Shown: one piece after another, positions 1 through 8,695 of the stretch
How the letters are laid out: every line of letters starts with the position of its first letter
Position numbering within the stretch: position 1 is the stretch's first letter
NCBI RefSeq assembly: GCF_000427905.1
Contig: NZ_ATYX01000007.1
Coordinates: 333,501 to 397,500, forward strand
Direction: 5' to 3'
DNA length: 64,000 nt
Source of the DNA: Thermocrispum agreste DSM 44070
Lineage (GTDB): Bacteria > Actinomycetota > Actinomycetes > Mycobacteriales > Pseudonocardiaceae
Notes under the pieces: generated by a model
Database searches by the model: none
Seen by the model: only the letters and a program-made list of their open reading frames with translations
Told to the model about the DNA's origin: nothing
Made by a program: the position numbers and the translations under genes

Positions 1-160
1 CGATCAGCTCCGCCCGGCTGACCGTCTGCCCGGCGCGCATCGCGAGCACGGCGAAGACCGCACGACGGCGGCCCGAGCCGAGGTCGAGCACCTGCTCGCC
101 ACGGCGGACGCGCAACGGACCGAGCAGCTCGATGTCCAGTCCGCGCTGTTCCTCCGGCAT
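1..160 (-). CDS. SARP/AfsR-like regulator, N-terminal fragment (cut by window edge)
   Basis: Reading leftwards from the ATG at 160, the first 53 residues form the start of an OmpR-type winged helix as found in SARP/BTAD regulators. There is a LLGPLRV strand, then GSGRRRAVFAVLA, then the beginning of the recognition helix (SRAELI). The same pattern (LLGPVRA...RQRAVFATLA...SRRELID) opens the large regulator at 1046-4771, so the two genes are paralogous at the N-terminus. The gene continues beyond base 1, so its full domain make-up is unknown. It is divergent from the LuxR-type gene at 358. Start choice is moderately secure, because no upstream in-frame start fits better. Confidence 0.72.
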   Translation of the reverse strand, partial: MPEEQRGLDIELLGPLRVRRGEQVLDLGSGRRRAVFAVLAMRAGQTVSRAELI

Positions 161-357
161 CTCGTCCCCCTCCGCGGCCGGTTCAGTATGGCCCAGCCCA
201 CAGCGGCCGGGAAGGCGCCGAGCAGAACCTCCGCCAAATTGTGAAGAAATTTCATGAAGGTGTCGTGAAGACTTCGCGGAGGACACTGCGGGCAGACTGC
301 GGGCACCGCAGGACACCGGACGCGAGATGTCGTATGGCGACCCGTGGAGGGACGGCA
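161..357. promoter_or_regulatory. Divergent promoter region with 11-bp direct repeats
   Basis: This gap separates the leftward SARP-like gene and the rightward LuxR-type gene. It holds a tandem 11-bp repeat, ACTGCGGGCAG at 285-295 and ACTGCGGGCAC at 296-306. Three TGAAG motifs lie at about 242, 255 and 266. SARP-family regulators typically bind heptamers repeated with an 11-bp period, so these are candidate operators; this is inference. No clear -10/-35 pair stands out. Confidence 0.4.
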
Positions 358-981
358 ATGGCGCACGTACGGGTGGCGATTTTCGCCTCGGACCCGCTCA
401 CCGAGGCCGGTCTGCGCGGCTGTCTGCGCGAACGCGGCGAGCTGAGCGTGCTGGACGACCCGCCGCCCGGGGACGCCGACGTGATCGTGGCAGCCATCGA
501 CGAGCTGAACGCGCCGATGCTGACCATGCTGCGCAGGTGGGCCGACACCGCGGGCCGCCCGGTCGTGCTGCTGGTCAGGGAGCTGTCCGAAACCGACCTG
601 CTGCACGTCATCGAGCGGAAGGTCGTCGCGGTCGTCCCGCGGACCGCGGCACCGGACGAGCGCGTGGTCCAGGCGGTGCTGACCGCCGCCAACGGCGGCG
701 GCCTCCTCCCACCGCGCCTGCTGGGCAGCCTGCTGCGGCACTTCGAGAAGCTGCACCGGGAAGTGCTGGCGCCACGCGGGCTCAGCTCGTCCGGCATCAC
801 CCCCCGCGAAGCCGACGTGCTGCGCCTGATGGCCGAGGGCCTGGACACCGCCGAGATCGCGGAGAAGCTGTGCTACTCCCAGCGCACGGTGAAGAACGTG
901 CTGCACGGCCTGACCAACCGGTTGCACCTGCGCAACCGGGCGCATGCGGTGGCACACGCACTGCGAGCCGACGTGATCTGA
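358..981 (+). CDS. LuxR-family DNA-binding response-regulator-like protein
   Basis: A 207-aa protein whose C-terminal third is a LuxR/GerE helix-turn-helix (TPREADVLRLMAEGLDTAEIA, then SQRTVKNVLHGLTNRL). The first 120 residues look like a receiver-type fold (VRVAIFASDPLTEAGL, VVLLVRE). The usual phospho-acceptor Asp environment is not obvious, so it may be an atypical receiver that does not need phosphorylation. I chose the ATG at 358 because GGAGGGAC lies 6-10 nt upstream; the reading frame extends to 241 but without a good ribosome site. It probably acts as a transcription factor together with the two SARP/BTAD-type regulators beside it. Its end faces the end of the next gene. Confidence 0.85.
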   Translation: MAHVRVAIFASDPLTEAGLRGCLRERGELSVLDDPPPGDADVIVAAIDELNAPMLTMLRRWADTAGRPVVLLVRELSETDLLHVIERKVVAVVPRTAAPDERVVQAVLTAANGGGLLPPRLLGSLLRHFEKLHREVLAPRGLSSSGITPREADVLRLMAEGLDTAEIAEKLCYSQRTVKNVLHGLTNRLHLRNRAHAVAHALRADVI

Positions 982-1045
982 CCACGGCGTCCCGAGTCCC
1001 GGCGCGGCGGAAGAAGAACGCGGCAGGCACGTCCCGCGCAGCCGG

Positions 1046-4000
1046 TCAGCGGATCGACTCGGCGGGGCTGCGCGGCTTCGGCTCCCGCTCGGCGAGCACC
1101 AGCTGCGGGAGCTGCTCGGCCAGCGCGGCACGCGACTCCAGCCGGAGCGCACGCAGGATCCGCACCACGTGGGCCTGCACGGTACGTCGCGGCAGCAACA
1201 GCTCGGTGGCGATCTCCGGATTGGACTTGCCACGCGAAACCAGTTCGGCGATCCGCCGCTCCACCGGCGACAGCGACTCCCAGCCCGCGCGCGGCCGCGG
1301 CACGCTGTCCACCTGGCCGACGTGCACGTCGTAGGCGGCCAGGCGATCCGCCGCCCGGCGCTGGTCCCACCTGGCGGCCAGCCCGCGGTAGATCTCGACC
1401 GCCTCCCGCAGGCACTCCCTTGCCCGCTCCGGCCTGCCCGCTTCCGCGTGCAACTCGGCCAGGTCCTCCAAGGCCCAGGCCAGCTCGACGACCCGGCCCG
1501 CGGCGCGATGGTGCGTCACCACCGCGCTGCCCGCCTCGGCGTCCCGGTCGATGAGCGCTCGGCACCACTGCAGGGCGGCCGCGGCCCTGGCGGGCACCTT
1601 CTCCCGATCCGCTTCGTACTCGCACGCCGCCAGCGCAGCGCGCGCCGCTTCCTCGTCACCGAGCTGCCGGGCGAGCCGCGCGATGCCCGGCAACCACTGA
1701 TGCCGCAGCATCATCTGCGCGTAGTCGACGTTGAGGATCGGCGAGAGGATGGCCAGCGCCCGCCGCGGCTCGCCTGCCTGTTCGGCCGCCAACGCCTGCG
1801 CCACCAGCAAAAAGTCGACGCTCTCCCGCTCGGAGCGGGTCGTGGGGTCGTGCACCGCGGCGGCGTCCAGGTGGTTGGCCGCGCGCCGCCGGTCGTCCCG
1901 GTGCCCGGCGATCAGCGCCGCCACGCCGTGCAGCAGCAGCGCAGCGGGTCCCGGCTCCCGCAGACCGTAGAACGAGATCTCCGGCCCGTCCTCGATGACC
2001 GTGTCCAGCTCGGCCATCGCCTCGTCCCAGCGGCCTTCCCAGTAGTAGTGCACCGCCGCCGACACCTGCAGTCCGCTGGGCAGCGAGTGCTGCACGGAGA
2101 TCTCGCGCGCCGACCGCAGCGCCTCGCGTGCCTCGGGCAGCCGGTCGAGGTTCTGCAGCGTGAACATCCGGTTGTCCAGCAGATCGAAGTGGATGTCGGC
2201 CAGGTCGGACCGGTCGCGCACCACCTCAAGCGCCCGGTCGACGTGGCGCAGCGCCGCTTCGTGGTCGCGTCGCAGCGAGCAGATCTGCCACAGCGTCTGG
2301 TGCGCGTGTGCCAACAGGTAGGCGTCCCCGGTGCGCTCCGCCGTCGCGCACGCCGCTCGCGCGTCGGCCTCTGCGGCGTCCAAGTCGGACAGATCGCCGC
2401 GCCGGAAGTTCACCAGCAGCGCCAGGTGCCGCGAACGCCAGATGTCCGGCAGCTCCGGGTCGGCCATGGACTCGGCGATGACCTCCTGCGCCAGCGCGGT
2501 CCGCCCGCTGCGATGCAGCATCGCCGCGTACAGCTGGCGCAGCTCGGCGGTCCGCTCCGGTTCGGTGGACAGCTCGATGGCCTGCCGTACCCGTTGCAGC
2601 GTCGTCTCGGGATCGCGCGCCAGGCGGAAGAGCACCTTGGCCAGCGCCTCGCTGAGCAGTTCCCGGTGCCGGGCGTGCAGCGTCGGGATGTCGACCACCC
2701 GCTGCAGCAGGTCGACTGCGATGTGCGGGGTGCTGTGCGCCAGCTCGGCGCTGTTCGCGACCAGCCACTCCCCGACCCAGGCGTCGATCGCGTTCGGGGC
2801 GGCGATCAGCTGCTCGGCCACCCGGCGCACCGGTGCCCCGCCCGCGGCCAGCGCTTCGGCCGCCTGCCGGTGCAACGCCGACCGCATCGCCGCCGGGATG
2901 TCGGCGTAGAGCGCCTGACGCAGCAGCGGGTGCCGGAACCGCAGCTGCAGGCCCGCGTCGACGACGATGTCGGCGGCAACCGCCTCCTCGAAGACCGCGA
3001 CCAGGTCGGCAGGAGTGCGACGGGTCACCGCCGCGACGTCGTCCACGGTGAACTCCGGCCCCAGCAGGGCGGCCATGCGCAACGTGTCGCGGGTGGCTTC
3101 GCTGACGCCGTCCAACGTCCTGCCCATCGCGGCGATCAGCGAGGTCGGCGGCTCGTAGGCCCGCTCGTCCACCTCCGCCACGCCGTCGACCACCTCGATG
3201 GCGCCGCTGCGCAGCAGGCCGTCGACCATCTCCCGCAAGTACAGCGGGTTGCCTTCCGCCCGGGCCGCCAGATCGAGCAGCCCGCGCCCCGGCCGGGCGC
3301 GCACCCGTGCCGCGACCAGCTCCCGGCTCGCCGCCGGGTCGAGCGGCGCCAGCGTCAGCGTGGTGTGGCCGCGGGCGCTGACCCGCTGCCGGAGCTGAAC
3401 CAGATCCGGCCGGTTCGGTGCGGGCCGGGCCGCCCCGACGAGCAGCAGCGGCAGCTGGCGGCTGGCCGCCGACAACCGGTGCCACACCAGTACCGAGGCC
3501 TCGTCGGCCCACTGCATGTCGTCCAGCACCAGCACCTGCGGGGCTTCCGCGCACAGCGTGTCGACCAGGGAGAGCAGGCTGTCCACCGCCGCCAGCATGG
3601 GATCGGCAGCGCCGGTCAGGTCGGTGTGCTGGGTGCCCTGCAACTGCTTGGCCAGCGCCGCACGGCGCGGATCGGGCGAATGCACGTCGATGTCCAGGCA
3701 CTCCAGGACGACCTGCAACGGGAAGCGCTGGGCCAGTTCGTCGGCGACCGCCCAGGACAGCGCGCAGCCGCGTGCTTCGACGTCGGCCAGCGCGGTGCCG
3801 AGCAGTTCCGACTTGCCGATGCCCGCCGCGCCCTCCACCCAGACGGAATGGCCGCGCCCTGCCACCAGCGCGTCGACCTTGGCCCGCAGCAACCTCAGCT
3901 CCTCGTCCCGTCCGAACAACGGAGCGGGCTCACCGGCCGGCTCCGGCGCATCTGCGGCTTCCGTTCGCGGGGAAACCTTCGCGGGCTCGCGGCGGGGCCC

Positions 4001-4771
4001 GGCCAGCTCCGGGTCGCCTGCCAGCATCCTGTCGTTGAGCTCCTGCAAGGCGGGTCCCGGCCGGACACCCAGCTCCTGCTGGAGCACCCGGCGTGCGTCG
4101 TGGAACACCTCCAGCGCCTCGGCCTGCCTGCCGTCGCGATACAGCGCCAGCATCAACAGCGCCCGCAGTGACTCGCGCAGCGGATGGTCGGCCACCAGTG
4201 CGGCCAGCTCGGCGGCCACGTCGGCGTGCTCGCCGACCTCGAGCAGCGCGGCGGCCCGTCGTTCGTGCACGTCGATGCGCCGCTCGAGCAGCCGCTGCCG
4301 CTCCTGCTCGGCGAACGGGCCAGGAACGCCTCCGAACGGCTCCCCGCGCCACAGGCCCAGCGCGGCGGTGTAGGTGTCGGCGGCTTCGCGGTGCGACCCG
4401 GATGCCGCGGCCTGGTCGGCGGCCTGGCGCAGCCGGTCGAACTCGGCCAGGTCCAGCGCACCGGGCGGCAGCCGCAACCGATAGCCGCCCTGGCCCTTCT
4501 CCAACGGTTCACCGGCTGGCGCCAGGCACCGGCGCAGGCCGGACACGTAGGTGTAGACGCTGCCGTCCGCGCTGGCCGGCGCCGCATCGCCCCACACCGC
4601 GTCGATCAGCTCCCGGCGGCTGACCTCCGCACCGGCTCGCGCGGCCAGCGTGGCGAACACCGCCCGCTGTCGGGCGGGCCCCAGCGACAGCTCCACGTCC
4701 CCGGCACGGGCACGAACCGGACCGAGCAAGTCCACCCTCAGCTGGCCGCCCCGTCCGTCACCGCGTGCCAT
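1046..4771 (-). CDS. Large BTAD-AAA ATPase-LuxR fusion transcriptional regulator
   Basis: A 1241-aa cytoplasmic regulator. Residues about 10-100 are the winged helix of SARP regulators and about 105-250 the bacterial transcriptional activation domain. An AAA/STAND ATPase follows, with Walker A GAAGIGKS near 315 and Walker B VLVLDDMQWADE near 430. A long helical TPR-like region (about 650-1150) comes next, and a LuxR helix-turn-helix (SPVERRIAELVSRGKSNPEI, TVQAHVVRILRAL) closes the protein. It thus joins an AfsR/SARP head to a LAL-type tail, giving two DNA-binding domains. The ATG at 4771 is preceded by GGAGGG 6 nt upstream; an in-frame TTG at 4894 lacks support. It probably activates a pathway in response to nucleotide and an unknown ligand; target genes cannot be named from sequence. 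Confidence 0.9.
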   Translation of the reverse strand: MARGDGRGGQLRVDLLGPVRARAGDVELSLGPARQRAVFATLAARAGAEVSRRELIDAVWGDAAPASADGSVYTYVSGLRRCLAPAGEPLEKGQGGYRLRLPPGALDLAEFDRLRQAADQAAASGSHREAADTYTAALGLWRGEPFGGVPGPFAEQERQRLLERRIDVHERRAAALLEVGEHADVAAELAALVADHPLRESLRALLMLALYRDGRQAEALEVFHDARRVLQQELGVRPGPALQELNDRMLAGDPELAGPRREPAKVSPRTEAADAPEPAGEPAPLFGRDEELRLLRAKVDALVAGRGHSVWVEGAAGIGKSELLGTALADVEARGCALSWAVADELAQRFPLQVVLECLDIDVHSPDPRRAALAKQLQGTQHTDLTGAADPMLAAVDSLLSLVDTLCAEAPQVLVLDDMQWADEASVLVWHRLSAASRQLPLLLVGAARPAPNRPDLVQLRQRVSARGHTTLTLAPLDPAASRELVAARVRARPGRGLLDLAARAEGNPLYLREMVDGLLRSGAIEVVDGVAEVDERAYEPPTSLIAAMGRTLDGVSEATRDTLRMAALLGPEFTVDDVAAVTRRTPADLVAVFEEAVAADIVVDAGLQLRFRHPLLRQALYADIPAAMRSALHRQAAEALAAGGAPVRRVAEQLIAAPNAIDAWVGEWLVANSAELAHSTPHIAVDLLQRVVDIPTLHARHRELLSEALAKVLFRLARDPETTLQRVRQAIELSTEPERTAELRQLYAAMLHRSGRTALAQEVIAESMADPELPDIWRSRHLALLVNFRRGDLSDLDAAEADARAACATAERTGDAYLLAHAHQTLWQICSLRRDHEAALRHVDRALEVVRDRSDLADIHFDLLDNRMFTLQNLDRLPEAREALRSAREISVQHSLPSGLQVSAAVHYYWEGRWDEAMAELDTVIEDGPEISFYGLREPGPAALLLHGVAALIAGHRDDRRRAANHLDAAAVHDPTTRSERESVDFLLVAQALAAEQAGEPRRALAILSPILNVDYAQMMLRHQWLPGIARLARQLGDEEAARAALAACEYEADREKVPARAAAALQWCRALIDRDAEAGSAVVTHHRAAGRVVELAWALEDLAELHAEAGRPERARECLREAVEIYRGLAARWDQRRAADRLAAYDVHVGQVDSVPRPRAGWESLSPVERRIAELVSRGKSNPEIATELLLPRRTVQAHVVRILRALRLESRAALAEQLPQLVLAEREPKPRSPAESIR

Positions 4772-4993
4772 GCCAGCCCTCCGACAGCCCGCACTTGTCA
4801 ACCCGTCACCGGCACACCATCCGGTGAACATTGGTCCCGGCGTGCCGGAGTGTAGCGGGTGATCACCTCGACGTGACCCGACGAAAGGGTGCAAGAAAGT
4901 GCAAGCTCGATTCGATTCAGTACGGCGCGCCGGGCACCCCGGCCGTCCGGTCCGGCGGCCCGGCGGGAAGCCTGCCTGCTGGCTCGCGGCGGC

Positions 4994-5389
4994 TCAGCCG
5001 ACGGCTCGCCAGCGCATTCGGCAGGAGCCGTCCAGCAGCACCACGTTGCCGTCGTCGGTGACCAGCAGCCACTCCACCGGCTGGCCTGCGGTGCCGCTGG
5101 ACCACACCGGCCAGTCGCCTGCGTCGTAGAGCACCAGGTCCCCGTCCAGCATCAGGGTCAGGCCGCCCGCCGGAATGCCCGCGCTGCCGACCGACCACAC
5201 CGGCTTGCCGGTGCTGTCGGCCAGGAGCAGCTCGCCGTCGTCCCGATGGGTCAGGGTGAACCGGCCCGCCGGGCTGGACAGCGACGACCGGCACAGCCAG
5301 TCGCCCCGCTGCAGGCAGCCCGCGCCGGAGAGCACCTGCTCGCGCCACATCGTCGCGCGGCTTGGCCGCGTCTTCGTCGACGCCGTCAC
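4994..5389 (-). CDS. Bulb-type (B-lectin) mannose-binding-like domain protein, coupled to GH16
   Basis: The ORF encodes a 131-aa domain with three imperfect bulb-lectin repeats: residues like RFTLTHRDDGELLLAD, LTLMLDGDLVLYD and WLLVTDDGNVVLLD, each followed by a W-containing strand (PVWSVGSAG, PVWSSGTAG). These match the QxDxNxVxY-type repeats of monocot-lectin domains. The GTG start at 5389 overlaps the GH16 stop by 4 nt (GTGA). An internal ATG at 5350 is the alternative. There is no signal peptide, which is odd for a carbohydrate-binding module. Either it is made by coupled translation and stays inside the cell, or a frameshift (real or a sequencing error) has split a secreted GH16-lectin protein. 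Confidence 0.7.
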   Translation of the reverse strand: MTASTKTRPSRATMWREQVLSGAGCLQRGDWLCRSSLSSPAGRFTLTHRDDGELLLADSTGKPVWSVGSAGIPAGGLTLMLDGDLVLYDAGDWPVWSSGTAGQPVEWLLVTDDGNVVLLDGSCRMRWRAVG

Positions 5390-6231
5390 GCCGTGACCCG
5401 CACGTAGTCGACCAGCATCCGCTGCGGGAACTGGGTGCTGCCGTCGGGATCGCCCGGCCAGTGCCCGCCGACCGCCACGTTGAGGATGAGGAAGAAGTCG
5501 TGGTCGAACACCCAGCGCCGACCGCCGAGGTCGGCGGGCGTGCGCACCTGGTACACGTGCCCGTCGACGGACCATGCGATGCGGTTCGGTGACCACTCGA
5601 CGGCGAAGACGTGGAAGTCGTCGGCGAACTGCTGACCGTTCGGCAGCGTGTAGGCCGCGCCGATCCCGCCGCCACCGGAGTAGCCGGGTCCGTGGATGGT
5701 GCCGTGCACCGTGGACGGCTCCCTGCCGATGTTCTCCATGATGTCGATCTCGCCGCAGTCCGGCCAGCCGACCTGGCCGAAGTTGTCGCCCAGCAGCCAG
5801 AACGCGGGCCAGATGCCCTGGCCGCGGGGGATCTTGATGCGGGCTTCGAACCGCCCGTAGGTGGTGCGGAACTTGCCCGCGGTGGTCAGCCGGGCCGAGG
5901 TGTATTCGCACCGGCCGTACCAGCACCGGTAGTCCGCCGGGTTTTCCTTGCGCGCGGTGATGACCAAGTTGCCGTTGCCGTCGTGCACGGCGTTGCGGGT
6001 GCTGTCGGTGTAGTACTGCCGTTCCGCGTTGCTGGGGTTGTCGCCGGTGTCGAAGTACCACTTCGACGTGTCCACCGGGGTGCCGGCAGGGGCGTCGAAC
6101 TCGTCGGAGAACACCACGTCGGCGGCCAAGGCGCGCGGCGTCCCGGACGTCACGGTGACCGGCGCGGACACCGTGGCGGTCATGACCAACGAGCTCATCA
6201 CCGCGAGCGCGGAGCGGCCGATCGATTGCAT
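5386..6231 (-). CDS. Secreted glycoside hydrolase family 16 (endo-beta-1,3-glucanase-like)
   Basis: A 281-aa protein with a signal peptide (hydrophobic stretch ending near ALA-AD, residues 34-38) and a complete GH16 beta-jelly-roll. The catalytic motif GEIDIMENIG has its three acidic residues at E161, D163 and E166, the usual nucleophile/assistant/acid-base arrangement. The motif IWPAFWLLGDN just before it and the terminal strand MLVDYVRV are family hallmarks. GH16 enzymes of this type cleave beta-1,3 or mixed beta-1,3/1,4-glucans such as laminarin. The exact substrate is inferred. The stop overlaps the start of the lectin ORF. The protein is exported, presumably by Sec or Tat. Confidence 0.92.
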   Translation of the reverse strand: MQSIGRSALAVMSSLVMTATVSAPVTVTSGTPRALAADVVFSDEFDAPAGTPVDTSKWYFDTGDNPSNAERQYYTDSTRNAVHDGNGNLVITARKENPADYRCWYGRCEYTSARLTTAGKFRTTYGRFEARIKIPRGQGIWPAFWLLGDNFGQVGWPDCGEIDIMENIGREPSTVHGTIHGPGYSGGGGIGAAYTLPNGQQFADDFHVFAVEWSPNRIAWSVDGHVYQVRTPADLGGRRWVFDHDFFLILNVAVGGHWPGDPDGSTQFPQRMLVDYVRVTA

Positions 6232-6480
6232 GGCGGCGGGTCACCTTCCCGAGGTCGACAGCGCGCAGCGTGATTGTCCAGCCGACGGGTGATCGTCGGC
6301 GCTGGCAGCCTAGCGGTTTGCCTCGAAGGCCCGGCAGGTTTGCCCTCGGTTGCCCCGCGGCATGACCGTGGGCGAGCGCCAGGCCGGAAGCGACTTCGCC
6401 AACGGCCGCCCGCTCCAGCCCGGCCGGAAATGCGGCCACGCGGTCGCATACCCCGCGTTCCACACCCCCCGATCCGGTGG

Positions 6481-7197
6481 TCAGCCGCGGTCGTCACCTT
6501 CCTGCGGATCCCACGCCAGCAGCCGCACTTTGGCCACCGTCCGGACGTGTGTGCGCATGGCCTCGGCCGCCCTGTCCGGGTCGCCCGCCCGGATCGCCTC
6601 CAGGATCGCCCGGTGCTGCGCCATGGACTGGTGCGGCCGCTCCGGCTGGCGCAGCGACTCGTTCCTGCTCTCGGCGATCTGCACCGAGATCGAGCGCATG
6701 AACTCGGCCAGCAGCCCGCTGCGCGCGGCCGCGGTGATCGCCTCGTGGAACCGCCGGTCGCCCTCGATGCCGTAGCCGCCGTCCTCGATCTCGGCCGCCA
6801 TGTGCTCCAGCGCGGCGTCCATCGCGGCCAGGTCCTCGTCGGTGCGCCGCATGGCGGCCAGCTCGGCCAGCTTCGTCTCCAGCGCCTCGCGCGCCTCCAG
6901 CACCTCGGGCAGCCTGCGGCGGCGTGCCATCATCTCGTCCACCGTCTCGACGGCCAGCCGGTCGGCGCGCAGGTAGGTGCCGCCGCCGTGCCGGGACTCG
7001 ACCAGTCCCTGCACCTCCAGCACCACGATGGCCTGCTTGACCGATGCACGGCTGACCCCGAGCCGCTCGGCCAGCTCCCGCTCACCGGGCAGCTTGTCGC
7101 CCGCGCGCAGGCCCGCCTCCTCGACATGCGCCTTGATGCGCTCGATGACCTGCTCGTACAGCCGCAGCCGGTTCACCCGGCTCAGGGCCCCAGACAC
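6481..7197 (-). CDS. matR: GntR/FadR-family transcriptional repressor of the malonate operon
   Basis: A 238-aa protein with an N-terminal GntR winged helix (LPGERELAERLGVSRASVKQA, then GLVESRHGGGTYL). The C-terminal all-helical FCD domain contains EAREALE, HEAI and HRAILEAI motifs; its Asp/His residues usually bind metal and a carboxylate ligand. I chose GTG 7197 because AAGGG lies upstream and because conserved GntR sequence begins soon after; the longer ORF to 7362 runs through the intergenic operators. The gene is divergent from matC-matB, as expected for a repressor relieved by malonate or methylmalonate. The symbol is assigned by context. Confidence 0.82.
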   Translation of the reverse strand: MSGALSRVNRLRLYEQVIERIKAHVEEAGLRAGDKLPGERELAERLGVSRASVKQAIVVLEVQGLVESRHGGGTYLRADRLAVETVDEMMARRRRLPEVLEAREALETKLAELAAMRRTDEDLAAMDAALEHMAAEIEDGGYGIEGDRRFHEAITAAARSGLLAEFMRSISVQIAESRNESLRQPERPHQSMAQHRAILEAIRAGDPDRAAEAMRTHVRTVAKVRLLAWDPQEGDDRG

Positions 7198-7256
7198 CGG
7201 AACTACCCTTCGCTCGTCGATCGGCGCAGCGCGTACCGACGCTCGACCACGGACAA

Positions 7257-7327
7257 ACTGGATAAGCCACTCTACCAATGAGACCTTGACAGTGACGCCG
7301 CTCACGAGACAAAGTGGCTCATCCACT
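7257..7327. promoter_or_regulatory. Two inverted copies of a 15-bp FadR-type operator
   Basis: ACTGGATAAGCCACT at 7257-7271 and, on the opposite strand, AGTGGATGAGCCACT at 7313-7327 match at 13 of 15 positions. Each has short dyad arms (TGG/CCA or AGTGG/CCACT) around a 5-bp centre. This is the geometry expected for GntR/FadR dimers. A partial extra half-site (ATCCACT) follows at 7329-7335. The pair sits between the divergent repressor and permease genes, 46 bp before the permease start, so binding would repress both. Confidence 0.6.
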
Positions 7328-7373
7328 AATCCACTCAGCCACCAGTCCGTTGGCGACGCCAAGGAGGACGGTC

Positions 7374-8684
7374 GTGTCCGCGGAAATGATCTCGATCCTC
7401 GTCCTCGCCGTGATCTTCGTGCTGGCCACGACGCTGTCGATCAACATGGGCGCGCTCGCCTTCGCGGGCGCCTTCCTGGTCGGCACGCTGGCCGGTGGCC
7501 TGGATTCCGACGGCATCTTCGCCGGCTTCCCCGGCGACATCTTCGTCGTGTTGGTCGGCGTCACGTACCTGTTCGCCATCGCCCGCGCCAATGGCACGAC
7601 CGACTGGCTGGTCGGCGCCGCGGTGCGCCTGGTCGGTGGCCGTATCGCGCTCATCCCGTGGGTGATGTACGTGATCACCGCGGTCCTGACCGCCATCGGC
7701 GCGCTCAGCCCGGCCGCGTGCGCGATCGTCGCCCCGATCGCCCTCGGGTTCGCCGCCCGGTACGACATCAGCCCGCTGCTGATGGGTGCCATGGTGGTGC
7801 ACGGCGCGCAGGGCGGCGGCTTCTCCCCGATCAGCGTCTACGGCTCGATCGTCAACGGCATCGTCGAGCGCAACGACCTGCCCGGCAGCCCGACGGTGCT
7901 GTTCCTGGCGTCGCTGATCATGAACACCGCCATCGCGGCCGTGCTGTACGTGGTGCTCGGTGGCACCAGGCTGCCGCGGCGGGAGCTGGCCAAGGTCGGC
8001 GCCGGTTCGGACGTGCCGTCCGGCGGGTCGGCCGGTTCCGGCGGTGACGGGCAGGACGACCCGCTGCCGCACGAGCGCCGCATCCCGCTGGACGCGCCGA
8101 AGATCGCCACGCTGCTCGGCCTGGTGGCACTGGTGGTCAGCACCCTGGTGTTCGAGCTGGACGCCGGCCTGACCGCGATCACGATCGCCGTGGTGTTGAG
8201 CGTGCTGTGGCCGAACAGCACCAGGAAGGCGGTCAGCGAGATCACCTGGCCGACCGTGCTGCTGATCTGCGGTGTGCTCACCTACGTCGGCGTGCTGCAG
8301 GAGATCGGCACGATCGAGTACGTCGGCAACGCGGTCAGCAACGTCGGCATCCCGCTGCTGGCGGCCGTGCTGTTGTGCTACATCGGCGGCATCGTCTCGG
8401 CGTTCGCCTCGTCGGTCGGGCTGATGGGCGCGCTGATCCCGCTCGCCCTGCCGTTCCTGGCGCAAGGCACCATCGGCCCCATCGGCATGGTGGCCGCGAT
8501 CGCCGTCGCGTCGACCATGGTGGACGTCAGCCCGTTCTCCACCAACGGCGCGCTGGTGCTCGCCAACGCCAAGAACGTCGACCGTGACCGCTTCTTCAAA
8601 CAGTTGATGGGCTACGGCGCGATCGTCGTCGCGGTGGCGCCGCTGGCCGCTTGGCTGGTTCTCGTCGTCCCCGGCTGGGGCTAG
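7374..8684 (+). CDS. matC: MatC-type dicarboxylate (malonate) carrier
   Basis: A 436-aa integral membrane protein with about 11-12 hydrophobic helices in two halves, joined by a Gly/Ser/Asp-rich cytoplasmic loop (residues about 205-245). The N-terminal half fits the MatC_N family of malonate carriers, and the second half (SAFASSVGLMGALIPLALPF, VDVSPFSTNGAL) has ion-transporter signature segments. GTG 7374 follows AAGGAGG with ideal spacing. It is the first gene of an operon with matB and the carboxyltransferase gene, which argues that it imports malonate or methylmalonate. The operators upstream imply control by the divergent GntR protein. Confidence 0.85.
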   Translation: MSAEMISILVLAVIFVLATTLSINMGALAFAGAFLVGTLAGGLDSDGIFAGFPGDIFVVLVGVTYLFAIARANGTTDWLVGAAVRLVGGRIALIPWVMYVITAVLTAIGALSPAACAIVAPIALGFAARYDISPLLMGAMVVHGAQGGGFSPISVYGSIVNGIVERNDLPGSPTVLFLASLIMNTAIAAVLYVVLGGTRLPRRELAKVGAGSDVPSGGSAGSGGDGQDDPLPHERRIPLDAPKIATLLGLVALVVSTLVFELDAGLTAITIAVVLSVLWPNSTRKAVSEITWPTVLLICGVLTYVGVLQEIGTIEYVGNAVSNVGIPLLAAVLLCYIGGIVSAFASSVGLMGALIPLALPFLAQGTIGPIGMVAAIAVASTMVDVSPFSTNGALVLANAKNVDRDRFFKQLMGYGAIVVAVAPLAAWLVLVVPGWG

Positions 8685-8695
8685 GAGGAATGTGC

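Noticed and set aside
241..357. Longer start for the LuxR-type gene (ATG/GTG near 241-330)
   Set aside because: The extension runs through the direct-repeat operator region and lacks an RBS; ATG 358 has a good one.
1169..4171. 1000-aa plus-strand open frame
   Set aside because: Antisense to the BTAD-ATPase-LuxR gene; Gln/Arg/His-rich with no domain and no RBS.
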